From Streptomyces macrolidinus (lineage in GTDB: Bacteria > Actinomycetota > Actinomycetes > Streptomycetales > Streptomycetaceae), in contig NZ_JAMWMR010000008.1 in assembly GCF_023887685.1 (NCBI RefSeq), forward strand, positions 124,001 to 188,000: a stretch of 64,000 nt of DNA, written 5' to 3'. Made by a program: the position numbers and the translations under genes. The notes beneath the pieces were generated by a model, which saw nothing but the letters and a program-made list of their open reading frames with translations, made no database searches and was not told the DNA's origin. Positions 17,259 through 25,628 of this stretch are shown one piece after another. Each line of letters opens with the position of its first letter. Position 1 is the first letter of the stretch.

Positions 17259-18015
17259 ACTCCGCCCCGTCGTTCACCCGGAAGGGGTGAAGGACCGGCG
17301 CAGCGGTGAGCACTGGGCGGGACGCCTCTACATGCGGGAGATCTCCCTGCGGGTGGACCGCTACCTGGTGAACACCAGGGTCACGCCCAACCAGTTGACC
17401 TACCTGATGACCGTCTGCGGCGTCCTCGCCGCCCCGGCCCTGCTGGTGCCGGGGGTGGCGGGCGCCGTGCTCGGCGTGGTGGCGGTCCAGCTCTATCTGC
17501 TCCTCGACTGCGTGGACGGCGAACTCGCCCGCTGGAAGAAGCAGTACTCGCTCGCCGGGGTGTACCTCGACCGGGTGGGTGCCTACCTCACCGACGCGGC
17601 GGTCCTGGTCGGCTTCGGCCTACGCGCCGCCGACCTGTGGGGCACCGGCCGCATCGACTGGCTGTGGGCCTTCCTCGGCACCCTCGCCGCCCTCGGCGCC
17701 ATCCTCATCAAGGCCGAGACCGACCTCGTGGGCGTCGCCCGGCACCAGGGCGGGCTGCCGCCGGTCAAGGAGGCGGCCTCCGAGCCGCGTTCCTCCGGCA
17801 TGGCGCTGGCCCGCAAGGCCGCGGCGGCCCTGAAGTTCCACCGGCTGATCCTCGGCATCGAGGCCTCCCTGCTGATCCTGGTCCTCGCGATCGTGGACAC
17901 GGTCCGCGGCGACCTGTTCTTCTCCCGGCTCGGCGTCGCCGTGCTGGCCGCCATCGCCCTGCTCCAGACCCTGCTCCACCTCGTGTCCGTCCTCGCCTCC
18001 AGCAGGCTGAAGTGA
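17236..18015 (+). CDS. CDP-alcohol phosphatidyltransferase family protein, altered motif
   Basis: 259 residues, about six membrane segments. The family motif is D91-x2-D94-G95-x2-A98-R99-x8-G108-x3-D112-x3-A116: the fourth aspartate, which acts as the general base in characterised members, is alanine here. The paralogue at 13625 keeps all four. The protein may be inactive, use another base, or work as a partner of the first enzyme. ATG 17236 overlaps the dehydrogenase gene by 23 bp, and its own end overlaps the glycosyltransferase start. Confidence 0.85.
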   Translation: MSRPSVAELRPVVHPEGVKDRRSGEHWAGRLYMREISLRVDRYLVNTRVTPNQLTYLMTVCGVLAAPALLVPGVAGAVLGVVAVQLYLLLDCVDGELARWKKQYSLAGVYLDRVGAYLTDAAVLVGFGLRAADLWGTGRIDWLWAFLGTLAALGAILIKAETDLVGVARHQGGLPPVKEAASEPRSSGMALARKAAAALKFHRLILGIEASLLILVLAIVDTVRGDLFFSRLGVAVLAAIALLQTLLHLVSVLASSRLK

Positions 18016-18908
18016 GCGGCCACGCCGGAGGCGCCGCCAAGGTCGGCGCAGTCGTCATCACGATGGGCAACCGCCCGGCCGAACTCCGCGCCCTGCTGGA
18101 CTCGGTGGCCACCCAGGACGGTGCCCCCGTCGAGGTCGTCGTGGTCGGCAACGGCTCACCCGTCCCGGACGTCCCCGCGGGCGTCCGCACGGTCGAACTG
18201 CCCGAGAACCTCGGCATCCCCGGCGGCCGCAACGTCGGCATCGAGGCCTTCGGTCCGGGCGGCACCGACGTCGACATCCTGCTGTTCCTGGACGACGACG
18301 GCCTCCTGGCCCGCCCCGACACCGCGGAGCTGTGCCGCGAGGCCTTCGCCGCCGACCCGGAACTGGGCATCATCAGCTTCCGCATCGCCGACCCCGACAC
18401 CGGCGAGACCCAGCGGCGCCATGTCCCCCGGCTGCGCGCCTCCGACCCGATGCGCTCCTCCCGGGTGACCACGTTCCTCGGCGGCGCCAACGCCGTCCGT
18501 ACGAAGGTCTTCGCCGAGGTCGGCGGGTTGCCGGACGAGTTCTTCTACGCCCATGAGGAGACCGACCTGGCCTGGCGGGCGCTGAACGCCGGCTGGATGA
18601 TCGACTACCGGTCGGACATGGTGCTGTACCACCCCACGACCGCCCCCTCGCGGCACGCGGTCTACCACCGCATGGTCGCCCGCAACCGCGTCTGGCTGGC
18701 CCGCCGCAACCTCCCCCTCCTCCTCGTCCCGGTGTACCTGGGCGTCTGGATGCTGCTGACCCTGCTGCGCCGACCCTCGCGGGCGGCCCTCAAGGCGTGG
18801 TTCGGCGGGTTCCGGGAGGGCTGGACGACACGCTGCGGGCCCCGGCGACCCATGAAGTGGCGTACGGTATGGCGGCTGACCCGACTGGGCCGTCCTCCCG
18901 TCATCTGA
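18012..18908 (+). CDS. Glycosyltransferase family 2
   Basis: 298 residues with a GT-A fold: ITMGNRPAELRALLDSV at the N-terminus, LFLDDDG (metal/nucleotide-sugar binding) near residue 95, FFYAHEETDLAWRALNAGW as the acceptor/ED motif, and a C-terminal hydrophobic stretch (about 235-250) that may touch the membrane. It resembles rhamnosyl- or galactosyl-type GT2 enzymes of cell-envelope loci. GTG 18012 overlaps the previous stop (GTGA). It probably decorates or extends the lipid- or polymer-linked product of this locus; the sugar donor is unknown. Confidence 0.88.
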   Translation: MSGHAGGAAKVGAVVITMGNRPAELRALLDSVATQDGAPVEVVVVGNGSPVPDVPAGVRTVELPENLGIPGGRNVGIEAFGPGGTDVDILLFLDDDGLLARPDTAELCREAFAADPELGIISFRIADPDTGETQRRHVPRLRASDPMRSSRVTTFLGGANAVRTKVFAEVGGLPDEFFYAHEETDLAWRALNAGWMIDYRSDMVLYHPTTAPSRHAVYHRMVARNRVWLARRNLPLLLVPVYLGVWMLLTLLRRPSRAALKAWFGGFREGWTTRCGPRRPMKWRTVWRLTRLGRPPVI

Positions 18909-19006
18909 CAAGCTCTTTACTCGACAGCACGCGGGCGGGGTCCGGACCCCGGCTCCCGCCCGTGCCGGCAGGCTGCGCAACCCGAAGACGGAAAGTTCTC
19001 CAACCT

Positions 19007-19936
19007 GTGAGTGAGACAACGCATGACGGCGGAGTCGCGGTGAGCACCCGCCCCTCGCCCGATGACGGACTGACACCGACCGAGCTGGCCACCAAGTACG
19101 GGCTCGCGGTCAGCGGCGCCCGGCCGGGCCTCGCCGACTACGTCCGCCAACTGTGGGGACGACGTCACTTCATCCTCGCCTTCTCACAGGCGAAGCTCAC
19201 CGCCCAGTACAGCCAGGCCAAGCTCGGCCAGCTCTGGCAGGTGGCCACCCCGCTGCTGAACACGCTCGTGTACTACCTGATCTTCGGCGTGATCATGAAG
19301 GCCGGGCGGGGCATGTCGCGTGAGACGTACATCCCGTTCCTGGTGACGGGTGTCTTCGTCTTCACCTTCACCCAGAGCTCGGTCATGGCCGGTGTCCGCG
19401 CGATCTCCGGCAACCTCGGCCTGGTACGGGCCCTGCACTTCCCGCGGGCCTCGCTGCCCATCTCGTTCGCGCTCCAGCAGCTCCAGCAGTTGCTCTTCTC
19501 GATGATCGTGCTGTTCGCCGTGGCGATGGCGTTCGGCAGCTACCCGAGCCTGTCCTGGGTGCTGATCGTCCCGGTCCTGGCGCTCCAGTTCCTCTTCAAC
19601 ACGGGTCTCGCGCTGATCGTGGCGCGGCTCGGCGCCAAGACCCCGGACCTGGCCCAGTTGATGCCGTTCCTGCTGCGGACCTGGATGTACGCGTCCGGCG
19701 TCATGTTCTCCATCAACACCATGCTGGCCGGTCGCCCCGAGTGGATCATGCGTGCGCTCCAGATGAACCCGGCGGCCATCTACATGGACCTGATGCGCTT
19801 CGCCCTCATCAAGGACTACGGCGCCTCGAACCTCCCGCCGCATGTCTGGGCCATCGCGCTGTTCTGGGCCGTCGTCGTCTTCGCCGGCGGGTTCGTGTAC
19901 TTCTGGAAGGCTGAGGAGCGGTACGGCCGTGGCTGA
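19007..19936 (+). CDS. ABC-2 type transporter permease (TagG/Wzm-like)
   Basis: 309 residues. A cytoplasmic N-terminus (~60 aa) leads into an amphipathic segment (FSQAKLTAQYSQAKLGQLW), the signature of polysaccharide/teichoic-acid exporters of the ABC-2 class, then six membrane helices. It pairs with the ATPase encoded 8 bp into its own 3' end. The system would flip a lipid-linked or polymeric glycan across the membrane. Start GTG 19007 is the best fit, with GTG 19040 as alternative. A 98-bp gap separates it from the glycosyltransferase gene. Confidence 0.88.
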   Translation: MSETTHDGGVAVSTRPSPDDGLTPTELATKYGLAVSGARPGLADYVRQLWGRRHFILAFSQAKLTAQYSQAKLGQLWQVATPLLNTLVYYLIFGVIMKAGRGMSRETYIPFLVTGVFVFTFTQSSVMAGVRAISGNLGLVRALHFPRASLPISFALQQLQQLLFSMIVLFAVAMAFGSYPSLSWVLIVPVLALQFLFNTGLALIVARLGAKTPDLAQLMPFLLRTWMYASGVMFSINTMLAGRPEWIMRALQMNPAAIYMDLMRFALIKDYGASNLPPHVWAIALFWAVVVFAGGFVYFWKAEERYGRG

Positions 19937-20717
19937 GCAGAACACCGGGGCACGGGTCCCCACCGTCATCGCGGACGAGCTGCACATCGTCTACCGCGTC
20001 AACGGCGCGAGGACCGGCAAGGGCAGCGCCACCGCCGCCCTCAGCCGCATCCTCAAGCGAGGCTCCGACGACTCGGCGCGCGGGGTGCGCAAGGTGCACG
20101 CGGTCAAGGGCGTCTCCTTCGTCGCCTACCGCGGTGAGGCCATCGGCCTGATCGGCTCCAACGGTTCGGGCAAGTCGACGCTGCTGCGCGCCATCGCGGG
20201 ACTGCTGCCCGCCGAGCGGGGCAGGGTCTACACCGACGGCCAGCCCTCCCTCCTCGGCGTCAACGCGGCCCTGATGAACGATCTGACGGGCGAGCGCAAC
20301 GTCATCCTGGGCGGCCTCGCCATGGGAATGTCCCGGGAGCAGATAAGGGAGCGTTACCAGGACATCGTCGACTTCTCCGGCATCAACGAGAAGGGCGACT
20401 TCATCACCCTGCCCATGCGCACCTATTCCTCCGGTATGGCGGCGCGGCTGCGGTTCTCCATCGCGGCGGCCAAGGACCATGACGTCCTCATGATCGACGA
20501 GGCCCTGGCCACCGGTGACCGCAAGTTCCAAAAGCGCTCCGAGAACCGCATCAAGGAGTTGCGCAAGGAGGCCGGAACGGTGTTTCTGGTCAGCCACAAC
20601 AACAAGTCGATCCGTGACACCTGCAACCGCGTCCTGTGGCTGGAACGCGGCGAACTGCGCATGGACGGCCCGACCGAAGAGGTCCTGAAGGAGTACGAGA
20701 AGTTCACGGGCAAGTAG
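19929..20717 (+). CDS. ABC transporter ATP-binding protein (TagH/Wzt-like)
   Basis: 262 residues. Walker A GSNGSGKST, signature YSSGMAARLRFSIA and Walker B VLMIDEALATGD followed by H-loop VSHNNKS are complete. The SGMAARL signature and the N-terminal insertion before VKGVSF are typical of polysaccharide/teichoic-acid export ATPases; the extra C-terminal substrate-recognition domain of Wzt O9a is absent. GTG 19929 overlaps the permease end by 8 bp. This is the last gene before a strong terminator, so the export pair closes the operon. Confidence 0.92.
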   Translation: MAEQNTGARVPTVIADELHIVYRVNGARTGKGSATAALSRILKRGSDDSARGVRKVHAVKGVSFVAYRGEAIGLIGSNGSGKSTLLRAIAGLLPAERGRVYTDGQPSLLGVNAALMNDLTGERNVILGGLAMGMSREQIRERYQDIVDFSGINEKGDFITLPMRTYSSGMAARLRFSIAAAKDHDVLMIDEALATGDRKFQKRSENRIKELRKEAGTVFLVSHNNKSIRDTCNRVLWLERGELRMDGPTEEVLKEYEKFTGK

Positions 20718-20729
20718 GCCCGAGGCCGG

Positions 20730-20759
20730 GGGCCCCGCCGGAACGTTCCGGCGGGGCCC
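20730..20759. terminator. Strong terminator after the export operon
   Basis: A 30-nt perfect palindrome (arms 20730-20744 and 20745-20759) starts 12 bp after the ATPase stop. As RNA it folds to a very GC-rich stem of at least 13 bp. It separates the export operon from the hopanoid operon. Confidence 0.88.
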
Positions 20760-21075
20760 TGCGTTTGCAAATAGGGTGCCAACTCCGTTGAAGCCGGGGA
20801 AGCTTGACACTGATCGGTGTGTTGTTGTGATGTGCAGAACACCCCGGCCTGAGCGGACCGCGTTGTACAACGTAAGCTGTACCGGTCCTGATTCGCGGCA
20901 AGTGGGGCGATAATGCCCTGCACCCTCCCCTGCCGTAGTGCGCGGACCGCCGGGCGGCGTGTCCGAAATAGGGTGTATTGGGTCGTCGGTGTAGAAACGG
21001 AGATGTGACGGCAATGGCTACGGATAGTCTCCGACTCTGCGAGGCATGTGCCGTCTTCGCGTCGGGTGGCGAGCG
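20760..21075. other. Upstream region of the hopanoid operon
   Basis: About 315 bp, lower GC, no gene. TTGACA at 20804-20809 is a plausible -35 element, but the -10 candidate 16 nt on (tgtgat) is weak. A 12-bp perfect palindrome (20861-20872) could be an operator. The word aaatagggtg occurs twice (near 20769 and 20963). The hopanoid operon promoter must lie in or near this stretch. Confidence 0.5.
20861..20872. promoter_or_regulatory. 12-bp perfect palindrome upstream of hpnC
   Basis: cgttgtacaacg is self-complementary and lies 203 bp before the chosen hpnC start, in the only large non-coding gap ahead of the hopanoid operon. It has the form of a repressor or activator site; no cognate regulator can be named. 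Confidence 0.4.
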
Positions 21076-21978
21076 GTGACCGAAGCTGGGACGGCGCGCA
21101 CCGGCGATCCCGAGCGCGACACCCTCGACAAGGCCGCGGAGGAGAACTTCCCCGTGGCGCCGTTCTTCCTGCCCCGCGTCTGGCGTACGGATCTGATGGC
21201 CGTCTACGGCTTCGCCCGGCTCGTCGACGACATCGGTGACGGCGACCTCGCCCCCGGCGGTGCCGACGCCCGGCTTCTCGGTGTGTCGCCGCAGGAGGCC
21301 GAGGACCGCCTCGCCCTCCTCGACGCCTTCGAGGCGGACCTGCGCCGGGTCTTCGAGTCGACGCCGAAGCACCCCCTGCTGACGCGCCTTCAGGCCACGG
21401 TCCGGCGCGTGGATCTCACCCCGCAGCCGTTCCTCGACCTGATCGCCGCCAACCGTCAGGACCAGGTCGTCCGGCGGTACGAGACCTACGACGACCTGCT
21501 CGCCTACTGCGAACTGTCCGCCAACCCGGTCGGACGGCTCGTCCTCGCGGTCACGGGCACCTCCACCCCCGAGCGTGTCCGTCGCTCCGAGATGATCTGC
21601 ACGGCGTTGCAGATCGTGGAACACCTCCAGGACGTCGCGGAGGACCTCGGCCGCGACCGTATCTACCTGCCCCTCGAGGACATGAAGCGGTTTCATGTCC
21701 AGGAGGCGGACCTCGCCACGCGCACAGCAGGCGCATCGGTGCGCGCCCTGGTCGCGTACGAAGCAGAACGCGCCCGCGATCTCCTGAATGAAGGCGCCCC
21801 CCTCGTGGGTAGCGTCCACGGCAGGCTGAGGCTGCTGCTTGCGGGCTTCGTGGCGGGAGGAAGGGCGGCGATCGAGGCGATCGTCGCCGCCGAACACGAC
21901 GTACTTCCCGGCCCCCCCAAGCCCAGCAGGCTCCAGTTGCTGCGCGAGGTGGGCGTGACTCTGCGAGGAGAGGGGTGA
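21076..21978 (+). CDS. hpnC: Hydroxysqualene synthase HpnC
   Basis: About 300 residues, trans-isoprenyl diphosphate synthase (squalene/phytoene synthase) fold. Two aspartate-rich sites are present: LVDDIGDGD and DVAEDLGRDRIYLP. In the HpnCDE route HpnC converts presqualene diphosphate to hydroxysqualene. GTG 21076 gives the conventional VTEAGTART start; an upstream GTG at 21046 is open but has no better ribosome site. Its end overlaps hpnD by 4 bp (GTGA). Confidence 0.93.
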   Translation: MTEAGTARTGDPERDTLDKAAEENFPVAPFFLPRVWRTDLMAVYGFARLVDDIGDGDLAPGGADARLLGVSPQEAEDRLALLDAFEADLRRVFESTPKHPLLTRLQATVRRVDLTPQPFLDLIAANRQDQVVRRYETYDDLLAYCELSANPVGRLVLAVTGTSTPERVRRSEMICTALQIVEHLQDVAEDLGRDRIYLPLEDMKRFHVQEADLATRTAGASVRALVAYEAERARDLLNEGAPLVGSVHGRLRLLLAGFVAGGRAAIEAIVAAEHDVLPGPPKPSRLQLLREVGVTLRGEG

Positions 21979-22925
21979 TCCGGACCGTGGAGTCGGAACA
22001 GCACGCGTCCCCGCCAGTACTCGCCGCGTACAGCTACTGCGAGACCGTGACCGGGCAGCAGGCCCGTAACTTCGCCTATGGCATCAGACTTCTGCCGACG
22101 CCCAAGCGTCGCGCGATGTCGGCGCTGTACGCGTTCTCCCGGCGGGTCGACGACATCGGCGACGGTGTCCTCGCGACCGACGTCAAGGCGACGCGGCTGG
22201 CGGAGACGCGGGCCCTGCTGGCGCGGATCCGCGACGGCGAGGTGGCCGAGGACGACACCGACCCGGTGGCGGTCGCCCTCGCCCATGCCGCCCGGCACTT
22301 CCCGATCCCGCTCGGCGGTCTCGACGAGCTGATCGACGGCGTCCTCATGGACGTACGCGGCGCGACCTACGAGACCTGGGACGACCTGAAGGCCTACTGC
22401 CGCTGTGTGGCCGGGGCCATCGGACGGCTCTCCCTCGGCGTGTTCGGTACGGAACCGGGCGCGCGCGGCGCCGAACGCGGTCCCGAGTACGCGGACACGC
22501 TCGGCCTCGCGCTGCAACTCACCAACATCCTGCGCGACGTCCGCGAGGACGCCGAGGGCGGCCGTGTCTACCTGCCCGCCGACGACCTGGCCAAGTTCGG
22601 CTGCTCGGCCGGGTTCCAGGGGCCGACGCCGCCGGAGGGCTCCGACTTCGCCGGCCTGGTGCACTTCGAAGTACGCCGTGCCCGCGCCCTGTTCGCCGAG
22701 GGCTACCGGCTGCTGCCCCTGCTCGACCGGCGCAGCGGCGCCTGCGTGGCCGCCATGGCCGGCATCTACCGGCGGCTGCTCGACCGCATCGAGCGCGAGC
22801 CCGAGGCCGTGCTGCGCGGCCGTGTCTCGCTGCCCGGCCGGGAGAAGGCGTACGTCGCCGTGCGCGGACTCTCCGGTCTCGACACCCGCCATGTGTCCCG
22901 GCGGACCGTCAGGAGGCGTGCCTGA
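21975..22925 (+). CDS. hpnD: Presqualene diphosphate synthase HpnD
   Basis: 316 residues, same fold as HpnC and probably an ancient duplicate of it. RRVDDIGDGV and DVREDAEGGRVYLP carry the two Mg-binding aspartate motifs. HpnD condenses two farnesyl diphosphates head-to-head to presqualene diphosphate, the first committed step of squalene formation here. GAGGAGAGG lies just before GTG 21975, which overlaps the hpnC stop. Its own stop TGA overlaps the ATG of the small ORF that follows. Confidence 0.95.
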   Translation: MIRTVESEQHASPPVLAAYSYCETVTGQQARNFAYGIRLLPTPKRRAMSALYAFSRRVDDIGDGVLATDVKATRLAETRALLARIRDGEVAEDDTDPVAVALAHAARHFPIPLGGLDELIDGVLMDVRGATYETWDDLKAYCRCVAGAIGRLSLGVFGTEPGARGAERGPEYADTLGLALQLTNILRDVREDAEGGRVYLPADDLAKFGCSAGFQGPTPPEGSDFAGLVHFEVRRARALFAEGYRLLPLLDRRSGACVAAMAGIYRRLLDRIEREPEAVLRGRVSLPGREKAYVAVRGLSGLDTRHVSRRTVRRRA

Positions 22926-23065
22926 TGGACCGTCCGGATCCAGAGGGTCGGATCGGCGAAAAGCGGCAGGCAACCCTCCGGTGCGGCGCGGCGTCCCTGA
23001 CGGAGACGGCCCGCCGTGCATCGTTCAAGCACCATGGCGGACCGGCAGGGGAGGCAGCACGATGA
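22925..23065 (+). CDS. 46-aa small protein inside the hopanoid operon (DUF6380-like)
   Basis: A 47-codon ORF whose ATG overlaps the hpnD stop (TGATG) and whose TGA overlaps the hpnE ATG (ATGA), so it fills the hpnD-hpnE gap exactly. The product is hydrophilic and basic with KRQATLRCGAASLTETARRA in the middle. From memory this resembles the small streptomycete family DUF6380, which has an ATLR...ASLTETA core; that assignment needs a search. Two coupling overlaps and the absence of any other content argue for a real gene. No membrane segment or enzyme motif is visible; function unknown. Confidence 0.75.
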   Translation: MDRPDPEGRIGEKRQATLRCGAASLTETARRASFKHHGGPAGEAAR

Positions 23066-24501
23066 GCGACGGCACACGGATCGAGGGCACGGCGGCGGAC
23101 AGCGCCGACCGCCCCGAGAGGCCGTCCGCCCGCGGGACGTCCGCCGTGGTCGTCGGCGCGGGACTCGCCGGGACCACCGCCGCGCTCGCCCTCGCCGACG
23201 CCGGGGTGCGCGTCACCCTGCTGGAAGGACGCCCGCGTCTGGGCGGTCTCGCCTTCTCCTTCCAGCGCGGAGACCTGACCGTCGACAACGGACAGCACGT
23301 CTACCTGCGCTGCTGCACCGCCTATCGCTGGCTCCTCGACCGGATCGACGCGACCGCGCTGGCGCCCGTGCAGGATCGTCTCGACGTGCCCGTTCTCGAC
23401 GCGGACGCCGCTCCCGGACGACGGCTCGGCAGACTCCGGCGCGACGCCCTGCCCGTACCCCTGCATCTCGGACGCAGCCTGGCCACCTACCCCCATCTCT
23501 CGCTCGCCGAGCGCGCCAAGGTGGGGCGCGCCGCACTGGCACTGCGCTCGCTCGACCCCTCGGACCCCGCGCTCGACGCGCAGGACTTCGGCAGTTGGCT
23601 CGCCGCGCACGGTCAGTCGGCGCGGGCCGTCGAGGCACTGTGGGACCTGGTCGGGGTCGCCACCCTCAACGCGGTGGCCGCCGATGCCTCGCTCGGGCTC
23701 GCCGCGATGGTGTTCAAGACGGGTCTGCTGTCCGACCCCGGCGCCGCGGACATCGGCTGGGCCCGCGTCCCGCTGGGTGAACTGCACGACCGGCTGACGC
23801 GCAAGGCGCTCGACTCCGCGGGCGTGCGTACCGAGGTCCGTACACGCGTCACCTCCCTCTCCCCTCACGGGAACGGGCGTTGGAGCGTCCAGGTTCCCGG
23901 GGAGCGCATCGAGGCCGACGCGGTCGTCCTCGCCGTGCCGCAGCGCGAGGCCCATGACCTGCTGCCCGCCGGCGCCCTCGACGCCCCCGAGCGGCTCCTC
24001 GACATCGGCACCGCGCCGATCCTCAACGTCCATGTCGTCTACGACCGCAAGGTCCTGGAGCGGCCGTTCTTCGCCGCCCTCGGCTCCCCGGTGCAGTGGG
24101 TCTTCGACCGCACCGCGGCCTCCGGACTGCGCGAGGGCCAGTACCTCGCGCTGTCGCAGTCGGCCGCGCAGGACGACATCGACCAGCCCGTCGCGGCACT
24201 GCGCGAGCGCTATCTGCCGGAACTCCGGCGGCTGTTGCCCGCGACCCGCCGCGCCGAGGTGAAGGACTTCTTCGTGACCCGGGAGCGTACGGCGACGTTC
24301 GCTCCCGCCCCCGGCGTCGGGCGGCTGCGGCCCGGCGCCCACACCAAGGCACCCGGCCTGTATCTGGCCGGAGCGTGGACCGCCACCGGGTGGCCCGCGA
24401 CCATGGAGAGTGCGGTCCGCAGCGGCGTCAGTGCGGCGGGCGCCGCCCTGAACGCCCTGGGCCACTCCGGCGCCCGCCTCCCTTTCGAGGAGGCGGCATG
24501 A
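23062..24501 (+). CDS. hpnE: Hydroxysqualene dehydroxylase HpnE
   Basis: 479 residues, FAD-dependent amine-oxidase/phytoene-desaturase family. After a ~25-residue polar leader comes the Rossmann motif VVVGAGLAGTTAALALADAG and [12 protein letters not shown]; the C-terminal FAD-contact segment is GLYLAGAWTATGWPATMESAVRSG. HpnE reduces hydroxysqualene to squalene with FAD. GGGGAGG lies 9 nt before ATG 23062. It is coupled to the small ORF upstream and to the polyprenyl synthase downstream, each by a 4-bp ATGA. Confidence 0.94.
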   Translation: MSDGTRIEGTAADSADRPERPSARGTSAVVVGAGLAGTTAALALADAGVRVTLLEGRPRLGGLAFSFQRGDLTVDNGQHVYLRCCTAYRWLLDRIDATALAPVQDRLDVPVLDADAAPGRRLGRLRRDALPVPLHLGRSLATYPHLSLAERAKVGRAALALRSLDPSDPALDAQDFGSWLAAHGQSARAVEALWDLVGVATLNAVAADASLGLAAMVFKTGLLSDPGAADIGWARVPLGELHDRLTRKALDSAGVRTEVRTRVTSLSPHGNGRWSVQVPGERIEADAVVLAVPQREAHDLLPAGALDAPERLLDIGTAPILNVHVVYDRKVLERPFFAALGSPVQWVFDRTAASGLREGQYLALSQSAAQDDIDQPVAALRERYLPELRRLLPATRRAEVKDFFVTRERTATFAPAPGVGRLRPGAHTKAPGLYLAGAWTATGWPATMESAVRSGVSAAGAALNALGHSGARLPFEEAA

Positions 24502-25628
24502 GCGCCGATCCGCACGAGAGAGGCCCCCGCACCCCCGGTAACGCAACAAGAGGAGAGACTGTGCCCACTGTGCCCCCGGCCGAGAAGGCTGCCGACGCGG
24601 TGGACGTGTCCGCGCTTCTGGAGCGCGGCCGGACCCTGGCCGCCCCCGTGCTGCGGGCGGCCGTCGAGCGCCTGGCACCGCCCATGGACACCGTCGCCGC
24701 CTACCACTTCGGCTGGATCGACGCCGAGGGCCACCCCGCGGAAGGCCACGGCGGCAAGGCCGTGCGCCCCGCACTGGCGCTGCTGTCCGCCCAGGCCGCG
24801 GGCGCGGCCCCCGAAGTGGGCGTACCCGGCGCCGTCGCGGTCGAGTTGGTGCACAACTTCTCCCTGCTGCACGACGACCTGATGGACGGCGACGAACAGC
24901 GCCGCCACCGCGACACCGTGTGGAAGGTCCACGGCCCCGCCCAGGCCATCCTCGTCGGTGACGGCCTGTTCGCCCTCGCCAACGAGATCCTGCTGGAACT
25001 CGGCACGGTCGAGGCCGGGCGCGCCACCCGCCGTCTGACCACCGCCACCCGCGCCCTGATCGACGGTCAGGCACAGGACATCTCCTACGAGCACCGCGAC
25101 CGCGTCACCGTCGCGGAGTGCCTGGAGATGGAGGGCAACAAGACGGGCGCCCTGCTCGCCTGCGCCTCCTCCATCGGCGCCGTCCTCGGCGGCGCCGACG
25201 ACCGCACCGCCGACACCCTGGAGCGGTACGGCCATCACCTCGGCCTCGCCTTCCAGGCCGTCGACGACCTCCTCGGCATCTGGGGCGACCCGGACGCCAC
25301 CGGGAAGCAGACCTGGAGCGATCTGCGGCAGCGCAAGAAGTCCCTGCCGGTCGTGGCCGCGCTCGCGGCGGGTGGTCCGGCCTCCGAGCGGCTCGGCGAG
25401 ATCCTCGCCGAGGACGCCAAGAGCAGTGACTTCGAGAACTTCTCCGAGGAGGAGTTCGCCGCGCGCGCCGCGCTCATCGAGGAGGCGGGCGGCCGGGAGT
25501 GGACCGCCCAGGAAGCGCGCCGCCAGCACACCATCGCCATCGAGGCCCTGCACTCGGTCGACATGCCCCCGCAGGTGCGCGCGCAGTTCACGGCGCTCGC
25601 CGACTTCGTCGTCGTACGAAAGAGATGA
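24498..25628 (+). CDS. Polyprenyl (farnesyl) diphosphate synthase
   Basis: 376 residues from ATG 24498. First aspartate-rich motif LLHDDLMDGDEQRR and second VDDLLGIWGD identify a trans-prenyltransferase. In this operon it presumably makes farnesyl diphosphate for HpnD; chain length is not proved by sequence. Two starts are credible: ATG 24498 overlaps the hpnE stop with GAGGAGG upstream, while GTG 24561 has AGAGGAGAG at ideal spacing and would give 355 residues, removing a polar leader. Confidence 0.9.
   Translation: MSADPHERGPRTPGNATRGETVPTVPPAEKAADAVDVSALLERGRTLAAPVLRAAVERLAPPMDTVAAYHFGWIDAEGHPAEGHGGKAVRPALALLSAQAAGAAPEVGVPGAVAVELVHNFSLLHDDLMDGDEQRRHRDTVWKVHGPAQAILVGDGLFALANEILLELGTVEAGRATRRLTTATRALIDGQAQDISYEHRDRVTVAECLEMEGNKTGALLACASSIGAVLGGADDRTADTLERYGHHLGLAFQAVDDLLGIWGDPDATGKQTWSDLRQRKKSLPVVAALAAGGPASERLGEILAEDAKSSDFENFSEEEFAARAALIEEAGGREWTAQEARRQHTIAIEALHSVDMPPQVRAQFTALADFVVVRKR

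Noticed and set aside
20769..20972. Repeated word aaatagggtg upstream of hpnC as an activator site pair
   Set aside because: Only ten bases shared, about 195 bp apart, with no symmetry; could be chance in this lower-GC stretch.
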